From Actinomycetota bacterium (lineage in GTDB: Bacteria; Actinomycetota; Actinomycetes; S36-B12; UBA5976), in the NCBI GenBank assembly GCA_026392515.1, contig JAPLBY010000029.1, positions 77,493 to 141,492 of the forward strand: DNA of 64,000 nucleotides. The letters run 5' to 3'. This document shows, one piece after another, positions 59,862-64,000 of the stretch (its first letter is position 1; the number at the start of each line of letters is the position of its first letter). Position numbers and translations under genes: made by a program. The notes under the pieces are model-generated. The model worked only from the letters and a program-made list of their open reading frames with translations. It was not told where the DNA came from and did no database searches.

Positions 59862-61283
59862 ATGGTTTTTTCACACACACCTTCACCACATGTTTTGCCA
59901 TCCCTGGCTGATGTCTGGGAAGGCTCTTATTGGCTCGATGATGAAGTTGAGCCAGAACATGATTCATCTCGAGTCGTTGGCAATTTAACTGCTGACCTAT
60001 TAATTGTTGGCGGCGGATTCACAGGACTGTGGGCTGCGATCGAAGCCAAAGAACACAATCCAAACTTGGATGTGGTTTTAGTTGAAGGTAACGCAGTAGC
60101 ACGTGGAGCATCTGGCCAAAACGGTGGCTTCGTTGCCGCGTCCCTGACACACGGTTTTTCCAATGGGCTAGATCGTTGGCCAGATGACATTGCCAAGCTG
60201 ACAAAACTTGGCCAACAAAACTTAAATGAAATGGAACAGTTTGTAATCGATCGCAAAATCGATTGTGACTGGATGCGCGTTGGCGAAATGGATGTTGCCA
60301 CCGAGGAATACCAAGTGACTGAACTTCAAGAGTTTGTTGAAGTAGCAAAACCTTATGGCGAGGAATTGGTTTGGTTAGATCAAGCCGAAACTCGACGTCG
60401 TCTAAATTCACCTACCTACCTTGGCGCATTGTTTGATCCAGATAGTGTCGCAATTTGTGACCCAGCTCGCTTGGCTTGGGGACTTCGCGATGTGGCACTT
60501 TCACTCGGAGTTCGAATCTATGAACACAGCAAAGTAGTTGACTTAGATGAGCGCGGCGATCGGGTTACTGCAAAAACTGAATTCGGTAGCGTTACGGCTC
60601 CAAAGGTTTTGCTTGCAACTAATGCCTTCCCGCCGCTACTTCGTCGCCTTAAGTATTTGATCGTTCCGGTTTATGACTCAGTTCTAGTTACCGAACCATT
60701 AAGCGAGCAACAACGTCGCGACATAGGTTGGGCAGGCAATGAAGGCGTCAGCGATACCGGCAATCAGTTCCATTACTACCGCCCAACTGCAGATGGTCGA
60801 ATTCTTTGGGGTGGATACGACGCGACCTATCATTTCCGCAGTGGCTTTGGGGTTCAGCATGAGCACTCAACTAAGTCTTGGCCAAAATTAGCCGATCACT
60901 TCTTCTCAACGTTCCCGCAGCTTGAAGGTTTGCGTTTTGAGTATGCCTGGAGCGGAGCAATCGACACTTGCACCCGCTTTAGTGCGTTCTGGGGAACTGC
61001 AATGGATGACAAAGTTGTTTATGTCGCTGGCTACACCGGACTTGGTGTTGGAGCCTCACGGTTCGGCGCCCAAGTATCAATCGACAAGTTGCTAGATCGC
61101 GATACAGATCGCCGCAATCTTGAAATGGTTAACACTTTGCCAATTCCATTCCCACCTGAACCATTTAAGTCAGCTGGAATTAACTTCACCCGCTGGTCAC
61201 TTGATAAAGCAGATCGCAATCAAGGTAAACGAAACATTTGGTTACGCACGCTCGATCGATTTGGTATGGGATTCGACAGTTAA
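59862..61283 (+). CDS. FAD-dependent oxidoreductase (DAO family), second paralog
   Basis: ADLLIVGGGFTGLWAAIEAKEHNPNLDVVLVEGNAVARGASGQNGGFVAASLTHG; VAGYTGLGVGASRFGA. Confidence 0.88.
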   Translation: MVFSHTPSPHVLPSLADVWEGSYWLDDEVEPEHDSSRVVGNLTADLLIVGGGFTGLWAAIEAKEHNPNLDVVLVEGNAVARGASGQNGGFVAASLTHGFSNGLDRWPDDIAKLTKLGQQNLNEMEQFVIDRKIDCDWMRVGEMDVATEEYQVTELQEFVEVAKPYGEELVWLDQAETRRRLNSPTYLGALFDPDSVAICDPARLAWGLRDVALSLGVRIYEHSKVVDLDERGDRVTAKTEFGSVTAPKVLLATNAFPPLLRRLKYLIVPVYDSVLVTEPLSEQQRRDIGWAGNEGVSDTGNQFHYYRPTADGRILWGGYDATYHFRSGFGVQHEHSTKSWPKLADHFFSTFPQLEGLRFEYAWSGAIDTCTRFSAFWGTAMDDKVVYVAGYTGLGVGASRFGAQVSIDKLLDRDTDRRNLEMVNTLPIPFPPEPFKSAGINFTRWSLDKADRNQGKRNIWLRTLDRFGMGFDS

Positions 61284-61312
61284 TCTCTGGCTCAAGTTGT
61301 AAAGTCAAAGAC

Positions 61313-62413
61313 ATGGCGACTGGATTTGTTTGGGAAGAGCTTTATGGCTGGCACAGCACCGGCTCTAACACTGGACAAATTCCTTCAAGTTCCATAGTCC
61401 AGCCATATCAACACTTTGAAAGTCCGGAAACTAAAGTTCGATTCGCCTCATTAGTTGAAGTCTCAGGACTGGCCAAAGACTTGGTCCGCATTCCTGCAAT
61501 TCCGGCCACAGAAGAAGACCTGCTGCGGGTTCATACCCAAGAGCATCTGGATCGAATCAAGCGAGAAAGTCTAAATCCAAAAGGTGGTGACGCCGGAGAT
61601 GGCGATTCGCCATTTGGATCGGGTGGATTCGAAATTGCAGCTCTTGCCGCAGGTGGAGCAATAGCTGCGCTGCGGGCTGTGGTTTCTGGCGAAGTTAACA
61701 ATGCCTATGCGTTAGTGCGCCCACCTGGACATCATGCAATTGCGTCAATGGGAATGGGTTACTGCATGTTTGCAAACGCAGCAATTGCAATTGAGAATGT
61801 CCGCGCAACTATGGGCGTACAACGAGTTGCGATTGTGGATTGGGATGTGCACCACGGAAATGGAACGCAGGACATCTATTTCTCAGACCCAGATGTCTTG
61901 TGCATTTCGATCCATCAGGACAATTTGTATCCAGCAAACAGCGGATTAGTTGATGAGATCGGTGACGGATTGGCTGCCGGTTCAGTAATCAATATTCCGT
62001 TACCTGCTGGCTCTGGAATCGGTGCCTACAGCTCGGCATTTGACAGAGTAGTTTTGCCAGCGATTCGTCGATTTAATCCTGATGTAATCGTGATCACTTC
62101 TGGTTTTGATTCGAGTGCATTCGATCCACTTGCCCAGATGCTGCTAACTGCTGCAGGCTATAGCGAGCTAACCAAGAAGATACTTCAACTTGCAGATGAA
62201 GTTTGCTCCGGTCGAGTCATGATGACACATGAAGGTGGATACTCGCCGGTTTATGTACCTTATTGTGGGCTTGCAGTTCTTGAGGAGATGTCTGGTATCA
62301 AAACTGGCATGAATGATCCGTACGGACACGCCTTTGAGAATTTGCCAGATCAGAAACTTTCGGCTGCTCAAGCGGATCGCATATCTCAAGTAGTAGCGAC
62401 CCACGCTTTGTGA
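61313..62413 (+). CDS. Histone deacetylase/acetylpolyamine amidohydrolase family protein (class II HDAC-like)
   Basis: RPPGHHAIASMGMGYCMFANAAIA; VDWDVHHGNGTQDIYFSDPDVLCISIHQDNLYP; TSGFDSSAFDPLAQM; start at MATGFVWEELYGWH. Confidence 0.9.
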   Translation: MATGFVWEELYGWHSTGSNTGQIPSSSIVQPYQHFESPETKVRFASLVEVSGLAKDLVRIPAIPATEEDLLRVHTQEHLDRIKRESLNPKGGDAGDGDSPFGSGGFEIAALAAGGAIAALRAVVSGEVNNAYALVRPPGHHAIASMGMGYCMFANAAIAIENVRATMGVQRVAIVDWDVHHGNGTQDIYFSDPDVLCISIHQDNLYPANSGLVDEIGDGLAAGSVINIPLPAGSGIGAYSSAFDRVVLPAIRRFNPDVIVITSGFDSSAFDPLAQMLLTAAGYSELTKKILQLADEVCSGRVMMTHEGGYSPVYVPYCGLAVLEEMSGIKTGMNDPYGHAFENLPDQKLSAAQADRISQVVATHAL

Positions 62414-62417
62414 TTAT

Positions 62418-63428
62418 TTAGTCGAATCTCTTTACTTGGCCAAGAATCAATCCCTCAGTGATTGCTCTGGCAGCGGCTGCAGCGCGATTTGGCGCACCTA
62501 ACTTATCGAGAATGTGTTCAATGTGAGATCCAACGGTTCGCGAACTGATTTGCAATGCGGCGCCAATTTCCAAGTTAGATAAACCATTTGCCGCCAGAGT
62601 TAAGACTTCGAGTTCACGATGTGTAAGAGGGCCAACATCTGCGACATCTAGCGAGATAACTGCGGACATTGGTTGGTTATCACCGCGGCATGGCATTACC
62701 CGAATTCTAAACATGTCGTCATTGAGATCTTGTGGCCAGATAAATGAGCTCCAGGAATTCATGCTGGCATTTTGATGTGCGTAGGAAATCAAATCGCTAC
62801 CCGGTTTAAACAAGTCATGATCAGGCAATCCAGGAAGCGCAATCGGATTGCCATCAGCGCTGATACCAACGGCGGATTGTCCAGAACCAATCAACATAGA
62901 AAGCCATTTTCCTGATTGAGTTTGATCCGCCATGTTGGCTAGCACGCTACAAAGACTGCTGATTGCATCCCGAGCTATATCTGAAGGGTGCTCTGGTGAT
63001 GTTGTTGAGAGATTGATGACTCCAGTAACTCGACCATCTGTGGTTCGAAGGCACATAGTTAAGCCCTCGCTATATCCAGCAGGAACTAGTACGTCTCCTA
63101 CTGCCCAGTTATCAAATGGATCACCAGGTAGATCCTTCATTCGAACTGGTCTTCCGGTGATTGGAAGGGCAAGCGCCTTCATTAGTTCAGTGAACCTTTG
63201 ACTATGTAAATGGCTAAGTACGTCAGAGTCATAACCAACGCTTGCCAGCGGAGTAACTTCTCCAGTAATTGGATGCAAGGTGTTTATCTCCGCGGCATCA
63301 AATGGAATGAGTTTGCGAAGTTCTTCAAAAACTGCACTTGCCCTAGCTGCTTGCGGAGCCTGCTCCGATGCAACTGCTGCCACGCGTCCTACGACGTCCA
63401 TGGCCTGAGTAAGCGAAGGGCTTGACAT
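62418..63428 (-). CDS. LuxR-family transcriptional regulator with N-terminal GAF-like region
   Basis: C-terminal LTHRELEVLTLAANGLSNLEIGAALQISSRTVGSHIEHILDKLGAPNRAAAAARA. Confidence 0.88.
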   Translation of the reverse strand: MSSPSLTQAMDVVGRVAAVASEQAPQAARASAVFEELRKLIPFDAAEINTLHPITGEVTPLASVGYDSDVLSHLHSQRFTELMKALALPITGRPVRMKDLPGDPFDNWAVGDVLVPAGYSEGLTMCLRTTDGRVTGVINLSTTSPEHPSDIARDAISSLCSVLANMADQTQSGKWLSMLIGSGQSAVGISADGNPIALPGLPDHDLFKPGSDLISYAHQNASMNSWSSFIWPQDLNDDMFRIRVMPCRGDNQPMSAVISLDVADVGPLTHRELEVLTLAANGLSNLEIGAALQISSRTVGSHIEHILDKLGAPNRAAAAARAITEGLILGQVKRFD

Positions 63429-63589
63429 AACGAAATAGTGGCAGAATTAAAGAGTTCTTGTACCTATTATTCGGAACCTAATCATTGGCTGTAATCAAAT
63501 TGTTGCCTGAAATGACCATTTGGAGTCTTTAAGAAAACCTTTAATTTGCAGGATTTTTTGGCCAAATCTCGATATCGTGCAATAAATAT

Positions 63590-63618
63590 CCGCCATTTGA
63601 CGGATAACTCAATGGCGG
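63590..63618 (+). promoter_or_regulatory. Inverted repeat upstream of ABC substrate-binding protein gene
   Basis: CCGCCATT-(13 nt)-AATGGCGG perfect 8-bp arms, overlapping a competing ATCCG...CGGAT repeat. Confidence 0.45.
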
Positions 63619-63685
63619 CATTAAGAGCACTATTGACCCAATTGAGCGCGTACCTCGCGCTCCCTGTCATGCGTGGAGGACGAAA

Positions 63686-64000
63686 GTGATTCGATCCAAG
63701 ACATCAATAAGGGTTGCCAGTTTGGCAGCCGCGGCAGCATTACTTGCTGCTTGTGGTGGCGGTTCTGGGGATGCCTCAGCAACCGGTGCTGCAACAGCCG
63801 CTGCACCAACAGGTGAACCGATTGTTATCGGTGCACCATTTGCACAGTCCGGTCCGGCAGGTATTGCGGATCATAAAGATTGCTGGAACGGAACAGATCT
63901 TGCAATCGAAGAAATCAATAATGCTGGTGGTGTTAATGGTCGTCCACTTGAATTAAGTGTTACCGACATCGACATTCTTACTCCAGAAGGCATTACAGCA
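63686..64000 (+). CDS. ABC transporter substrate-binding lipoprotein (branched-chain amino acid/amide type), truncated by window end
   Basis: Own translation from GTG: VIRSKTSIRVASLAAAAALLAACGGGSGD...GEPIVIGAPFAQSGPAGIADHKDCWNGTDLAIEEINNAGGVNGRPLELSVTD; lipobox LLAAC; no stop before window end. Confidence 0.85.
   Translation, partial: MIRSKTSIRVASLAAAAALLAACGGGSGDASATGAATAAAPTGEPIVIGAPFAQSGPAGIADHKDCWNGTDLAIEEINNAGGVNGRPLELSVTDIDILTPEGITA

Noticed and set aside
1-64000. CRISPR arrays, tRNA/rRNA genes, transposases
   Set aside because: I looked for regularly spaced direct repeats, transposase-like ORFs and RNA gene signatures and found none I could support; a tRNAscan/minced run would be needed to be certain.

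Overview
This window looks like a contiguous chromosomal segment of a streamlined actinobacterium. A freshwater Nanopelagicales/acI-like lineage is inferred from gene content and order only. I see no prophage, transposon, CRISPR array, rRNA or tRNA. The left and middle parts carry conserved housekeeping loci: hup, plsC, gpsA, ddl, thiL, rpmB, DAK2, recG, rsmD, coaD, DUF177, rpmF, rnc, mutM, smc and ftsY; then ffh, rpsP, khpA, rimM, trmD, rplS, lepB and rnhB; then yraN, comM, dprA, xerC, rpsB, tsf, pyrH, frr, cdsA and rlmN. Accessory parts include a secreted-protein gene split by an apparent +1 frameshift, a molybdenum-cofactor/XdhC block (about 23.6-30.0 kb), an orphan DNA-methyltransferase-like gene inside the trmD-rplS interval, and an amine/polyamine-catabolism-like region (about 52.4-64.0 kb). 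The most interesting item is the roughly 190-nt intergenic leader at 59,671-59,860. It can fold into two hairpins, a three-way junction with a 14-bp closing stem, and a small hairpin overlapping the ribosome-binding region of an FAD-oxidoreductase gene. It is a riboswitch-like candidate that I could not match to a known class from memory. Other notable signals are two perfect 14-bp palindromes 21 bp apart upstream of an acyl-CoA dehydrogenase gene, and repeated palindromic sites in the lrp-gabD divergent region.
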